Counted from the stretch's first letter, positions 11,601 through 22,760 are shown. The stretch is 52,682 nt of DNA from Cyclospora cayetanensis (GCF_002999335.1 NW_020312179.1:1-52682), one strand, 5' to 3'. Translations and numbers: made by a program. Notes: generated from the sequence alone by a model not told the origin.

Positions 11601-12889
11601 CCCGCGGCTTCATCCTCAACACACGAACTGATGCACGAGGCTGCGTCTCCAGCATGCTGCGTCACCGTGGCGGAAGCCACGGGCCTCCTCAAGTGCGTGA
11701 TGCTAATGCTGCTGCTGCTGTAGTTGTTGCTCGTTCGGCTGTCTTCATGAGGCACCATGCAGCACTCGCGTTCCCGCCGGTGCGCATACGGCTCCTGATC
11801 GCCTCTGTCTCTCTCGTAGAACCAGCCAGAAGGACGCCACGGTGCTGTGGCGGCTTCTGTTTCTATCCAAAGCTCAGCAGCTATGGCCGCTTCAATTCCT
11901 TGACGAGCAGCAGCCACAGACCTGCAGCTGCCCTGCGCAGCAAGTGTACTGTACACCGCCTCATACACCTCCTTCGCGCTATGCGCCTCGTGCCGCCAGG
12001 TAAGGGCCTCACCAATGGACGTCAGCAACTCGCGTAAGAGCTGAGAGGCCCTCCACCGATTCGGATCCGCCCCTGCCTCCTCCCAAGTAGCAGGCCCTGC
12101 ACCTGCGAGTCCAGCTGCTCCTACTGCTGACTCCCCAAGAGAAGCAGCGGCAGAAAAAGCCGTGTGAGGGGACCCCTCCATTGCCACCACGCCTTCGTTG
12201 AGCCCTGATGAAAGGCTACTGCTGCGCCCTTCCGAGCGAAGGTCGACAACGCCGGCCCCCTGCTGCCCTAGAAGCGGCACTTTGCAACACCTTGAGTCAA
12301 GAGAAAGACATGAACGACTCTCCTCGCATGCTGCGGAAGCCGCTAGAGTCTTGCTGCACTGCTGCAAAAATGGAACTAACGGCACTAGCCCCTCTAGCAC
12401 TAAGGGCATCCGGAGGGGCGGGTGCTGCTCCTCAGGTCTTCGATCACGCAGCAACTCCAGCAACAGCCAAACAGCCGCTGCACAGGTGTCTCTACACGTG
12501 GCAAACGTTGCCACACAACAACGAAGACAGCTTGCTGTTAGTTCAGCGTCCCCTTGCGCTCGCAGCAGATCCTGCCGCTGCACCTGCTGCCCGTGCTGTT
12601 CGCGCCTTATCCAGCTGCTTCGGGGGACTGCTGCTGCCGCTCTGCCGTCTACACCCTCAGCAGCAACCCGCAGAAGACAGCGCAACATGACAACACAGCC
12701 ATCAATGCCAGTTGGTCCTGACATGTCCATGCTTTTGTGGAAGCGCTTCTTGTTGGCGTTGCTGCTGCTACTGCTGTTGCTGCTGTTACTGTCAAGTAGA
12801 GCCCTTACGGAGGCCAGCCAAAGAAGTAGAAAGAGCGTCAGCAGCTGCCCCCGGGTAACTCTGCACATACACGTGTTGCAGAAAAGCAT
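8633..12889 (-). CDS. Ubiquitin-specific protease (C19 family), large Gln/Ser-rich, about 1418 aa
   Basis: This is a cysteine deubiquitinase that cleaves ubiquitin from proteins. The catalytic domain is C-terminal (about residues 1045-1405). The Cys box GLRNVGNSCYLNSLLQAL has its Cys at about residue 1057. Zinc-ribbon CxxC pairs (CCRC, CESC) follow. The His box SGSTANSGHYYCVG has its His at about 1317, and the Asp in WYTLDDST is at about 1359, so the triad is intact. The pattern is closest to the USP35/USP38 style, by recall. The first 1000 residues are low complexity (Gln, Ser, Ala) with no clear domain. The frame is open without introns for over 4.2 kb. An in-frame TGA lies just upstream, and the first ATG (12889) is followed by a hydrophobic, signal-like leader. 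A 5' exon upstream is possible. The next gene on the same strand ends 290 bases upstream. Confidence 0.9.
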   Translation of the reverse strand: MLFCNTCMCRVTRGQLLTLFLLLWLASVRALLDSNSSNSSSSSNANKKRFHKSMDMSGPTGIDGCVVMLRCLLRVAAEGVDGRAAAAVPRSSWIRREQHGQQVQRQDLLRAQGDAELTASCLRCCVATFATCRDTCAAAVWLLLELLRDRRPEEQHPPLRMPLVLEGLVPLVPFLQQCSKTLAASAACEESRSCLSLDSRCCKVPLLGQQGAGVVDLRSEGRSSSLSSGLNEGVVAMEGSPHTAFSAAASLGESAVGAAGLAGAGPATWEEAGADPNRWRASQLLRELLTSIGEALTWRHEAHSAKEVYEAVYSTLAAQGSCRSVAAARQGIEAAIAAELWIETEAATAPWRPSGWFYERDRGDQEPYAHRRERECCMVPHEDSRTSNNYSSSSISITHLRRPVASATVTQHAGDAASCISSCVEDEAAGTAAAGGSVEAPWQQQLPCAPRTGGTENKHGGRPSSCLLRKGGLGSLAAEGLPGGRTPAPGAFNSAFSSPPRSLDPQHQRLTETRPANTRAAAASGVSSTGKQAFEAASWHSVEDALPSLGPYNPSEISSCSEPSSSRPFQRGLPFSSVPAEAPPETSGGGPPSLRLGILIHPAAESGGNPREGGLPSALSLPAETVAGRDKASPILQGHRGGGEGARRTAPRGSARERLERVWRQEDFSPQLHRRIMLLLERSKKEVSHRNEAESKARPSGEGGREPHAQHGQPHNSKPTEHRTSRNPPSENIASATAGHAADTQQAKASRFSKGKESGSPRPTRCTAAASAAAAPESTQGSMQASNLASASAPAMQGEQWLQGVHQSIAEDAGGSLPTETGVSRIPLSSSSWTVNSSHTRDAPGADGFATAVAPLISPTPFPLHQLHPLPQQQRMQFAVQRQHQMHMQLLQQPTPCWGLLVASSEGSGSYCSSVASTADGNFSSFPSQFMAAGAAQAGTFPLQQQQQMLTHVPPLLLQQPPVVSGPSDTNPYYAEAEVQFQHKQQQLQLYQQLQLYQQLQQHQQLQPHQQLPLGPPALQLDCTLDPYDCAELFLHCHSTRKRQRLPLGLRNVGNSCYLNSLLQALFLCDGFVSNLFRFSLAPPGSNSSSRSKSSSNNSSCSSSGSPQLLCALQYLFMELAVSKNTSADPSGVLRALPEQYQRQQQQDVSEASHCLFDLLGGHEQALLRLLFAGVTVQVVQCCRCNRQSRRTETVSGFDFPMPSQAEASEGSGRAPGGPSIQGMFDAYVKQERLQGDNLYACESCNSKQEAVKWQEIASPPAHLVVTLNRYAWSIVSNEKKKIPTHVEAEPQLCICGFQYELYAAIVHSGSTANSGHYYCVGRRSEPFAQAPTEGASSAPRGATKKTPGGAQRPWYTLDDSTVYIVDSDRINKISRDTSRDDVPYVLFYRCIQAPPAPKCFVPLKLYKRVKANLRAIG
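9853..9940 (-). repeat. 18-bp in-frame tandem repeat in the ubiquitin protease
   Basis: Units of the type GCTGAAGCTGCTGGTAAA are repeated and encode QLQLYQ-type blocks just before the catalytic domain. The unit length is a multiple of three, so length changes keep the frame. Confidence 0.85.
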
Positions 12890-13178
12890 TGCACCAAAAG
12901 CGCTTGCTGACACTACGCGCTCTCCAGCGGACCAGCGGAGATGGAGGCACAAACGTCATGAATGAAGGGAATGCGAAGAGGAAAAAAGGGGAGGTGTGGG
13001 AAGACGGGGGCAGAGAGGCCGTAAAGCCTGTCACAAATTCCACAAAAGGCGTTTTCGTCGAGCGAATAAAGCAACAGGGAGGGTCGCATTTCAACCGCAT
13101 CCAGTAGTACAATCGAACCCTCGCACCGCAAGCCACATGTCGGAAAAGCGAATAAACTCGGAAGGCAGTCAAGCATGC

Positions 13179-16100
13179 CTACTTTGCATTTCTCAGTGCA
13201 CTACGCGTTGCGTCAAGCACGGCTTCTTCGGGAAGGCTTGACAGAGAGACGAAGGAACTCGGGGGGCAGCGGCTTCTGAGCCTTTGGAGTTGCTGCAACG
13301 CCGCAGCGACCTCAGCAGCAGCAACAACTGACGGGTCCGCTGCAGCAACGGCCTCACCGGTCAAACTCTGCAGCAGCCGAGCATCCCACGGTGGCTGTAC
13401 CGCACAGAAAGCAGTCGCATAGCGCATCACCATCACCATAACCACCTGCGTTCTCGGCGTTCGGAGTCTTCGGGAGGACGCGAAGGGGGAAAAAAGGGAC
13501 TAGAGTTGAAGAATGAGGCCTCCACAAGACGATACACTCCCCCACACGTGCCCCCTAAACCCCAAGCGGCATGTAGTGGGCAGCAGAAGTGTACGGCGTG
13601 AGATTCAGGAAGTGGGTGGGGACTGTGCGTTCGTGGCCATAAAATCTGTCTTACGAGGTCAGGCGCTGCCTTCCACGCGATAAGCACCCGCACGAGTCGG
13701 CTTGGCGAGGGCCTTACTCCTGCCCATCTGCACCAGAGGCGTAGCAGCTGGGATCTGAGAGCCGATGCTGGCAGCAACGGTAACGCTGCCGCAGAATACC
13801 GCTGGCAGAGGTACGCCTCCAACGCCGCAATTGAGGCTCTGCCTCTGGCGTGCTCCCGTGTTCCTGCTGCGGCTCCTGTTGCTGCTCCCTCCACGGCGGA
13901 ATCACGAGTGCCCCTGAATGTGGCGTTGGTCTCGAAATGCCTCGCCGAACTGGCAGAAGCAGACTCCGCCGCTGCATCTTCCTCTGCGTTCATCACTTGC
14001 AAGACTCCCGCAAACAGAGACACTGCCCTTAGCTCTTGCTGAGGGCCTTGCGGCCACCCTGCAGCCTCATCAAGGAGCGCCCGTAAAAACGACACCATCG
14101 CTGCCTCTGCTGCGGCAGAAGGCATCCGCTCGGCGCAGCGACGCGCTGCTTGCAGCAGCAAGTCTGCAGCAGCAGACACGCTGGCTGCTGCTGGTAAGGC
14201 TCCATCCTTCGTGCTGCAGCTGCAAGCATCGGGCTTCGTCGGATGCGCTAAGCCGCTGCCGCTGCTGCAGCGAGCGGCAGCTTTGTAATGCAGCAGGAGC
14301 TCCGGCAGGAGCGTCTCCGGCGGAACGTGATGCTGCAATTGCCGTAGCAGCCGCTTCAGAGTGGCGATCTCCCCTCTTGCCGCCAAAGGCGCAGACGCTG
14401 CAGCCGTGTATTGCACGTGCCCATCAGGGTCTGTTAACGGACTCCCACACACTTGGCCTGGGAGCCTTCCGAGCGCCTCTAGCAACTGCTGCATGCACAC
14501 TCCTTCTGGTGCTGCTGCAGCATGGGGTGTAGAAGGGCTGCTTGCAGTTGTCTCCACGGTTCCAAGGCTAGCTGGACTTACCTGCTTCTGCGAAGAAGAC
14601 CGCTGCTCCTGGCGTTGCGCTCTGCTAGTGGCAACACCACCAGGCTTCGTTAAGGCCTGAGACGGAGCGGAAGCCGCCACGACACACGCGCATGCTTCCT
14701 TTCCGGCCAGACTCACGCCTGGTGCAGCACCAGCTGCTGCCGTAGCGTCTGCCACTGCACCTTGAGACATCGCGAGGTGCTGCGCGCGGCGGGTGGACGG
14801 GAAACAAGGGGCTTTCACGGCCTGCTTTTTCGTGCTTCCCTTGATGCTGCTGCTCATCGCCAGTTTGGAAGCTGAGTCTCCCGAAGTGCACTGCCGAGGC
14901 TTCCTTCCCGCTGCGGCTAAAAGACTGGGGATGCCTCCAGGGCCTGGCAACGCCTCCGGAGCGCCGCAAGCGGGGGAACTGCCACTCCCTGACATAGAGG
15001 TCGCACTGCATACAGCCGTTGATGCATTCGCTGCCGAGGCAGCGTCGCCTTGCTGCTCCTTCACATGGACGCATGCTGGATGCTGCTGTAGCTCTGCTTC
15101 GGTGCCGCTTCTTCCTGTTGCTCCATGCGCTTCATCTCGAAGAACGGCATCTCCTGCCGGCAGCAGCTCTGGCTTTGCCTGGCTCATCTCCTGTGCGAAT
15201 TGGGGATACTCGTTATCGTCTCGCTGCTGCCCGATGCTGGGGATGCGTCTCTTGAAAGCCCCACTACAGCTTCTGCTGCTGCTGCTGCTCCATGGTGTTG
15301 AAACGGTCAAGCGGTCACTTCCCGGAAAAGGCGCAGCTGCAAGCCGTTGCGGCAGCCAGCGCTTCCATGTGGGTTGCTGCTGCTGCTGTTGTTGCTGCTG
15401 TTGTTGCTGCTGTTGTTGCTGCTGTTTTTGCCGCTGGACAGGGATCTGAGGCAGCTGCGAGTGGCGCTGCTGTTGTCGGGGGAGTCGCCACAAATGTTTG
15501 CTGTGGGGAGGGTCCAAGCTCGTAGATCTGTAGCGGTGGTGTGTTGGTTCTGCAGCAGCTGCTGACGATGACACCCAGGAGAGATTATGCTGTTGCACCT
15601 GTGAAGCACGATCTGGAAGCGGAAAGGATGCAGGGGCACACTGTGGGACGTCTACATGTCTCAATGGCTCGCTGTCACTGTCGATGCTACGACTAGAACA
15701 GTCTGTTGTTTGAGGCTGCAGCAGGTGGTGGTACTGCGGCAGCTGCTGCTGCAACTGCTGCTGCTGCTGCTGCGGTAGGTCCTTCGGCCCCTGCAACCAA
15801 TCTCGTCGCAACAGAAACACTTATCGGTGCAGCGCTAGCTGCTTCTGCAGCCAGCAGGATGAGAAATAGCAGAAACCTAAGCAGATGGTCCTTTTGTTTT
15901 CTGCGTGCGCCGTACGGCTTTGGCCCTAAGCCGTAAGCGAAAGGAAAAAGGGGGAACCGGACGAACCTTTATGGAGGCGCCATGAAGACTTACGGGTAAA
16001 GCCGAGGAATCGTTTGTGAGCTGGAATTGTTGTTGCTGTTGCTTCTGAGAGTCCATATCTGCTGCTGGTGCCGTGTGCCACTGGACGTCAAGAGGAGGTG

Positions 16101-16572
16101 GCAACGGGGGCTTCACTACGGCGCTTTTACCCCATGACGGCAGACGCGGTTGCGGCTCCAGCGTCTCGCGCTTCTGCGATTCAGCAGACGGTGCATCCCT
16201 CGGGGAAGACGGGAACGAAGGGACATGAAGGGCCCTCTGGCGTTCTTCATCCTCCCGCTCGCTTGTTCCTGCTGCTGGGTCTTGGCTTAGCTGGTGCTGC
16301 TCGATTTTTCCCCGTTGCTGCAATTCTTGTGGACCCCCTCGCTGCTGCAGCTGCTCTTCTTTCTGCTTACGTTGGCTAAGGGGGCCCCATCCCTCCCTGG
16401 TGGATCGGGGAGACGTTGCAACAGAGCTTTGATCGGAAGGGAAGCGGGCTATGTACTCAGTGCTGCTGCCACTGCTATTGCTGCTCTCCCTGCTGCTTCG
16501 TGTCTTGTGCTGCTGTTGCTGAGGAGGTGGTGCCTGGTGCTGCAGATCGCCGTTCAAGTTCTGGTGCTGCAT
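13179..16572 (-). CDS. Hypothetical Gln/Ala-rich protein, three exons, about 993 aa
   Basis: I do not recognise this protein. Three exons fit in phase: 15994-16572, 13655-15790 and 13179-13445, totalling 994 codons with the stop. The first intron has a strong GTAAGT donor at 15993 and the second a GTAAGA donor at 13654. The N-terminal half is low complexity, rich in Gln, Ser and Pro, with a long poly-Gln run. The C-terminal third (after about residue 600) is helical and Leu/Ala/Arg-rich, with blocks such as LLRQLQHHVPPETLLPELLL and SQLLRLWCRWAGV. These recall alpha-helical repeat proteins such as FASTK/RAP or OPR types, but I see no diagnostic motif. The ATG at 16572 is the first after an in-frame TAA; a 5' exon ending with a possible donor at 16622 cannot be excluded. 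It lies in tandem with the ubiquitin protease. Confidence 0.6.
15373..15426 (-). repeat. CAG/CAA tract encoding poly-Gln
   Basis: On the coding strand this is a CAG run broken by CAA codons, giving about 18 consecutive Gln. Mixed codons show that the repeat is kept at the amino-acid level rather than being a pure DNA slippage product. Confidence 0.95.
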
Positions 16573-18893
16573 TGTCCACTTCTTGCTGCTGCCGAGCTTG
16601 GCATCCAGATTCCTTTACCGTGGATCGCTGCTCTGGATCTGTATGCTGGTGCTGCCGTCTAAGGTGAGGACCGCTCTGCCGGTTCTGCGGTCAAAGATAC
16701 GCGTGCTGCTACGACGACAGCCGCAGCTTTCGCTAGCCTCCGTTGCTCTGTGCGCCGTGGCAATGAATGTCGTGCAGAGGGCCCTCTGGCCCTACGCTGT
16801 CTATGCCTACTGCTCAAGGCACCCCGCGCTCCTGAAATTACGCCCTACGCACCTGGGGGCCCCCTTAGGCATCAGGGGGCCCCCCAATGACTGCAGATAG
16901 GCGAGCGCCACTCAGCAGCCAAAGTGGCATTTGGGACTCACGAGGAAATACGTAGCTGTATGCGCGTGTTATACAAAAGCAGAGTCATTGGCGGCTTGAT
17001 AATTCAGAACTTCGATATTGGGCTTCAGGACATCATGGGCATTAGGCCAGCGCCTTTCAATAGACAACGAGCACGTTGGCTGGCACGCATACCAGGGGTC
17101 CCCGTTTGCAAAGCATTTGTTCTGCGTTTACTTTTATATGGCTCCTAAAGATTAATAATTTTAGGGCTATGCCTTAGGGCGCAGGGTATGCGGATTAGAA
17201 CGTAGCATGTTTAGCAACTGCCACTCCCTCACCACCTTGAATGGCTTGTGCAACATCGCACGTCACCAGTACTCATGGATACTTGACGACCTTTTTTAAC
17301 GAGAACAGATGTACGCAAGTGATGTTTACCTAGCTTTCAGGCATAGTAAGCCGAGTGTAGGATGCTACACCTGAGCATATTGCTGCCTGCTGGTTCTTTC
17401 GTAATTTCCTCGTTTGCTGATCCCCCAATGTCCCTTTGATCTTTTTATCTACTTTTGAAAAAATCCAGGAGTCTCTCCTAGGACCTCACCACATTTCTGT
17501 ACGTCCGGTATTGTCAAAGCCTTTGAGGAAGTGTGTTCAAGCAGCTCAAGATGTAGCTGCAGAATCCTTCGGTCTTACTACCTCGAATGTATCCTGCTGC
17601 CCCATGGTCGCACCCGACCTAGTGTCTGCAGCTTGTGTATACACAGGCAGCAGAAGCTACCGCCAATTCCTGCAACTCGAGCGGGTTCAACACTTCCTAC
17701 TGTACTAGAATTAACTATCTAAAGATTAGTAACGAGATGCATTTGGTTCGCCCTTCGTACAGCGTATCTGTTGCAAAGTTTTGCAAGCTCAATACAGAAA
17801 GCCGCAATGTTGCCGGCGTGTGCTCTAGATGCATTGGGCTCCAAGGCAACTAGCTGTGAATTCTTCGTGCTTCGAGGGTGCACCTACACGCACCTAAAAG
17901 TTTCTCTCTTTCGTCGTGCCAGGTTGCTAAAGAGCACAGGAAGGATGAGAAAGAATATCTTATAGGAAGCACAGAAGCCTATACAGTTTGTATCGTGTGT
18001 GGAGTTCTGCATCTCTTAACAGTGATCCTAGATGTAATTTCACTGTCAGTAGCGCAAAGGACTGCATTACGAGGCCAGCCTTTCTACGTGCTGAAGAGCA
18101 TCTGTTCTCCGTGATCGCGAATCTCTTGGTCGCAGTTTACACATTTTCGCTTATACGACATGCTGTTATAGAGTATTTTCTTGAAAGAATGTAGCGTCTT
18201 TGCGCTGCAGAAGGCCTTTAAGAACAGTTATAAACCCGTAGCCGTAGTTGTCACTAAAACGCATTGAAGACCGGGGTCCCCACGAGGAGGAATCCCCCTG
18301 GGAAGTCGGTGTCGCACGGGCCCAAATCGAAACGGGAAAGCCACATCACAGGCAGGTATTGCTGCGATTAACACTGCAGCTGCTGCTGCTGCTGCAGTGC
18401 GGGTGTCAGCAACGCGCCCTGCGCCCTTTGCTTGAAGGAAAAGCTAAAGCTGGGCCATGCTTGCCAGCCTGAGTATGGGTCCTACTAAGACCCGCTGCTA
18501 GCTGCATGCCTTTGCATAACGACTCAGGTCCTGGGAATCTTTGCAAAGACCCATTAGCAGCTCTGGCAGACATCACGCACAGATATATACCTATTGAGTA
18601 CATGTTAATAAACCTAGTTCCTAGAAAGAAAATTGAAACAAAAAAGGCACGAAGAAACTGAAGGCAGCTGAAAGAGCCGAAGGCCCCGCAGGTAATTATG
18701 CGGTGAGTAGTTAACAGCCAACTAAATGGAGCAATGTGTGAGTACATGGACAACACCTAGAAGCTTCTAAACATCGAAGAGTCCATACATATGAGTGCGC
18801 AGATGCATCACTCCGATTACACACTTTAGTTGGCATACACCTATGCATACAGGCATTGAAACAACGTGTACTAAGAGGTTTCTATTGCCCTCA
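16573..18893. other. Gene-poor interval
   Basis: No gene is supported. The left end (16640-16850) keeps coding-like composition and may hold a 5' exon of the Gln-rich gene. Two GGGGGCCCCC arms at 16854-16864 and 16875-16886 form an inverted repeat. The centre is AT-richer with many stops and contains one copy of a dispersed repeat (17780-17900). A 116-codon minus frame at 18406-18756 has no visible domain. Confidence 0.5.
17780..17900 (+). repeat. Dispersed repeat, copy 1
   Basis: It shares the exact 14-mer TTGCCGGCGTGTGC (17810-17823) with copy 2 at 24029-24042. Weaker similarity extends on both sides, through an AACTAGCTGTGAAT-like core and a GCACCTACACGCACC-like end. Confidence 0.55.
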
Positions 18894-21800
18894 CTATTGT
18901 GGAGAATACGCTGAAGACGCGTCTTCGCCTTCACCGTCTGAGCTGCCCCCGTCTGTCTCTGCCGCATACATTAAGTTGTGCAGGATAGCTGCGGCGCTGC
19001 TAGGCCTCCGAGGGGAGGGAATAACGTTGGAGCGAGGGCTGGACAGACAACGTGTCGCTGCACCAAATATCAGCAGTAACAGCAAAGAGAAGAAGCGGAA
19101 GCTGTTCAAGTCCTGGAACTATGTATTTCCAAACATCTGACGAGCGGCATCAATATACAATAATGCAACAGGAAGTCCTTCCCCTCAAACGTATACTGCT
19201 ATTCCGCTTATCAGGTATATTTGTGCTTCGAGGGAGGGGCAGCTGTACGCATGTCACAAGGTTTACCCCAATGCTATACGGATCTGTGTTTGTTGCAGCA
19301 TAGGGTAGAGCACCTGATATTGATATTTCTGAAGACCTTTGGTTAAGCTCAATCGGAGCGTCACTCTGAGTCACTGTGGGCTTGCGCTTAGCCTTCTTTT
19401 GTTTCTTATCGTTTAAACGGACCCGAGAAATGGCATCATCTGCCGTGGCGCAAAGATCCAAATAGGCCCTCAACTGGAAGGGTACACAGATGTAAGAATA
19501 CACACACATTTAACGGCGATGATAGGAGGCAGTACAGAGAAGAAGCCAGGACATACAAAACGCCAAGGCAGCCAGGGCTAGTCAGGCACCTCGAGACAGC
19601 TACAGTCAAGGAGTGCACGTACATTGCAGGACTGCAGCAAGAGTGCTTTCCACCACAAGGCCTCGGTTATCAGTTCATTTTGATCGTTAAGTAGGCTGCA
19701 ATAGCTCTTTGCCTCACTAGCCACGCGTCGTACCTTGTCAATAAATTCGAAAAGCCCATCTGACCAGAGATCTCTGCTTCTGTCTACTCTCTTGAAGAAC
19801 AGATCGTGCTGCTGGTATTTGTCGTGGTATCGAACGTAAAACGTATGAGGGTCTGTCTTGTCTGGAAGCACCAGACTAATCGCTAACAAAGGGTACCTAT
19901 CCACTGGCTTCGCATCATTGTAACAAGCCTGACGGCTAGTCCAACATACCCATTCCCACCGGTCTGCCAAACGGGGCAGCAAATAACACACGAGCAGAAA
20001 AGGAGCTTCTAGAGGCAATCATTCAAGCATGTTAAGATAAAAAGCAGAATCACAACCAAATGGGCAACAGAACGCAAAAACTCAACCAAGAAGCCAACGG
20101 AGACATTTGGCTCTGAAAATCTTATATACAGGTGGCGCGTACTAATCAACGGACCAAGCGTCAGCGTGATACCGATCCAAACGTAACGAGCCATAAATCA
20201 TAGGAGTTGACCTCAAAACCTCAGTTCGAGAAAAAATACAACTCCCATGTCACTGTGATACCAAGTCTCATCCTTCAGTTCTTCATGAAACCTACCCTTC
20301 GCAGTCTCCACAGCCTTAAAGTATAGATCCGTCCAGGCTGTCCCCGAGGAGGCCATCCGCTGGAGAGGCCCCTCAAGTACTTTGGAGAAGAAAATAAGAC
20401 GCTCCTTCTCCCCCATTGAAGCCAAGTCCTGCGCGAGCAGTGCCCGAATCAGCGGTAACACTGACAACAATGGTAAAGTAGGATATCCGAGGCGCGCACA
20501 GCGAACAGCAAAGGAGGAAAGAGGGGAAGGCCGCATGAATTGGATAATCAAGAATTTACGAAGGGTAAGTCACAATAAAGCGAGATGAAGGTACAAATGA
20601 GCGCATTGGCAGACCTAAACATTTTGTATGTTTACTTCTTTACACAAATGCACTATATATATATCTCTACAAATGCACGAAGGAGATAAATAGGCATGTT
20701 TGGAGGTCCAGCGGATTACACGAGGTGAACTCATGCCCTGTTTAAATGCAAATGAAATGCTCTCTCTTCATGCCTCATTTTGCTTTAAAACGCCGGTCGT
20801 CCTAACCCAGACGTTCATGTTCTCCAGACTCCCTTTATATGCCGCTCTAAATGCACAAGTTCATTTAGTACCTAATGCATGATCAAACAGGCCAACAGCG
20901 CTCTCCCCCTTCTACAGGTTTCTCCCGATGGATGCAGGCATTCAGCGACTCTGGTGTCATGACTGTATAAGGAGCACACAGCAAAGCGAAGCACGTGGAA
21001 GCAGCCTTACAAGGTTAAGAGGCTCGTTCTTTGCTTGCGCCTCTTGCTGCGCCAGCAGTACTGCCTGTTGCAGCAAAGGAGACTGAGCGGATGGCAACTT
21101 GGGGTCCACTGGACAACCAAAAAAGACAGCAATACCGGTTCGAAAGCATAGACCGACAGCATAATATTAATCGTTCTGGGGACTACCTGCTTTCATAATC
21201 CTCATCGACAGAAAGATTGAAAAACTTTTGGAGAGAATACCCTTGACTGAGGGAGCTTGAGGGCAGGCAAAGCTGGAGTACTGTAAGGCCGCAAAACCCT
21301 AGAACTTACTATGATGGAACGATAATAGTACCCTTACGTTGTTGACGCCTTTTACCGCATTCATTGTAAACCTGGAGAAAGCATGCAAATCGCCCAAGTA
21401 CGTCTATGTGGCTAATTGCCAGGGGTGGACATGTACGTGTATGAAGGCAGAGGTGCCCTACTTGTACATTTCCTAATCTGTGTACGCCTCTGCATTTCAG
21501 TTCGGCCCCCGAAACCGTGCAGATGACTTCTGTCATTCTTAAGCCTCTCTGAGTGCCCTTGTGCTTCTCCCCTCCCTCTCCCCTTGATTTTCCCTCTCTA
21601 TCTCTCTTATAGTGAGATCCTCTTTTAACTTCTTGTACCATTCTTTCTTGGGAAACTTCCTGTCTAGAATTTCCTGCTTGACATTCATGCTGTAGGCTGC
21701 GACAACTTCTGTCTTGAGGATTCCTTTCTTCAGGAGCTGCAGTTTTATCACATCGTCTACTTGCCGCACTTTCACAAAAAGGCGCTCCTCTACCAACGCG

Positions 21801-22555
21801 TTGCTTGCAATGACAGTTATGTCTGAGCACAGACATACTAAAAAATGTACGGCGTATATTTCAAAGAGTCAGCTCTCTATTCTCTCATGGTATGAGCAAA
21901 TTATTGTACTACGGTGTATTATCGCCTCGTTGAATGCAGTAGCACGGGTACCCCCACAAGAGTAAGATAAGGGGAAGCCTACGCCAAGAAGCTTGGAAGC
22001 ACGCTTTGGATGATTTTGTTGAACGTTTAGACTTCAGAGTCCTAGCTCTGCACTGGGGTTCAGTGCAGTAGAGTTGGCACTTTACCTCTCGTAAGGGCCT
22101 GACTCCTGCCAACATTAACCTGTAGATATAATGAAGCGCCTTTCGGGAGCCTCTCCAGCTCGTGCACCTCTATTATCAAATTAAACTTGCGGTGATCCTG
22201 GCAACCCATGCAATAGCAGATTGCCCCTGCAAAAACACAAACCACAAAAATCCTAAAGGGGTAGGAGAAAATGCACCAATAGGCACAAAAACTGAACTTC
22301 CCGTGGGCATAGCGCAAGTGCAGTTGTACCTGCTACTGTTCACGGTTTCGCATTTCTGGCTGGGAAGCTGATGATTTGGACCATGATCTCACCGATGCAT
22401 CCACATTCTGTGGGATGAGGGCAAACACAGCACTGCTTCAGGCTTCCAAGACAACTGTCCGAGGCGTTCGATATGGCAGAAGAGAATAACCCAGTTAAGG
22501 CACTACCGCCAACTCCAGCTCCACGGGCCGCCGCATTCAGCAGCAAGTTCACCAT
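18894..22555 (-). CDS. Multi-exon protein with an N-terminal C2-like region (unnamed)
   Basis: I do not recognise the family. Minus-strand exons are 22344-22555 (ATG at 22555), 22086-22252, about 21560-21822, 21011-21108, possibly 20872-20911, 20254-20460, 19623-19963, 19267-19473 and 18894-19112. Most junction phases match; the 3' end of the third exon is unresolved. The N-terminus has a Cys-rich patch (KQCCVCPHPTECGC). Strand-like blocks follow that resemble a C2 domain: FNLIIEVHELERLP, SLYLQVNVG, then EERLFVKVRQVDDVIKLQL. The middle (LPLIRALLAQDLASMGEKER; DPHTFYVRYHDKYQQHDLFF) is well-ordered and unfamiliar. A basic stretch (KKQKKAKRK) comes next, and the last exon has a hydrophobic segment (FFSLLLLLIFGAA) that could be membrane-spanning. 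It may be a membrane-attached, C2-containing apicomplexan protein; that function is inference. Confidence 0.6.
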
Positions 22556-22760
22556 CTTTACAGGCTAAATAGCTAACTCTATATCCTGAATCTCGAATCC
22601 CCAATCCTGATTCTGGGAAACGAATTAAAAGCTACAACGGAAAACGACCGAGGAATCAGGAGAGAGGTGTAGGGGAAGCTCGGCGGACGACAAGCTTTAA
22701 GGAGAAGGTCGCTATCGCTGCCAATAAGGCTCGTACACAGAAGGCGAAAGCAGGTAGCCA

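Noticed and set aside
11513..12965. Long plus-strand frames (174 and 255 codons) over the protease N-terminus
   Set aside because: Arg/Ser/Leu-rich shadows of the Gln/Ser/Ala-rich minus-strand protein.
13918..15449. Plus-strand frames of 204 and 218 codons, one ending in poly-Cys
   Set aside because: Poly-Cys and poly-Leu runs are antisense readings of the CAG tract.
18894..19109. Stand-alone secreted protein with a signal peptide
   Set aside because: Its first codon is TTG, not ATG, and a TTCCAG acceptor at 19113-19115 joins it in phase to the upstream exon of the C2-like gene.
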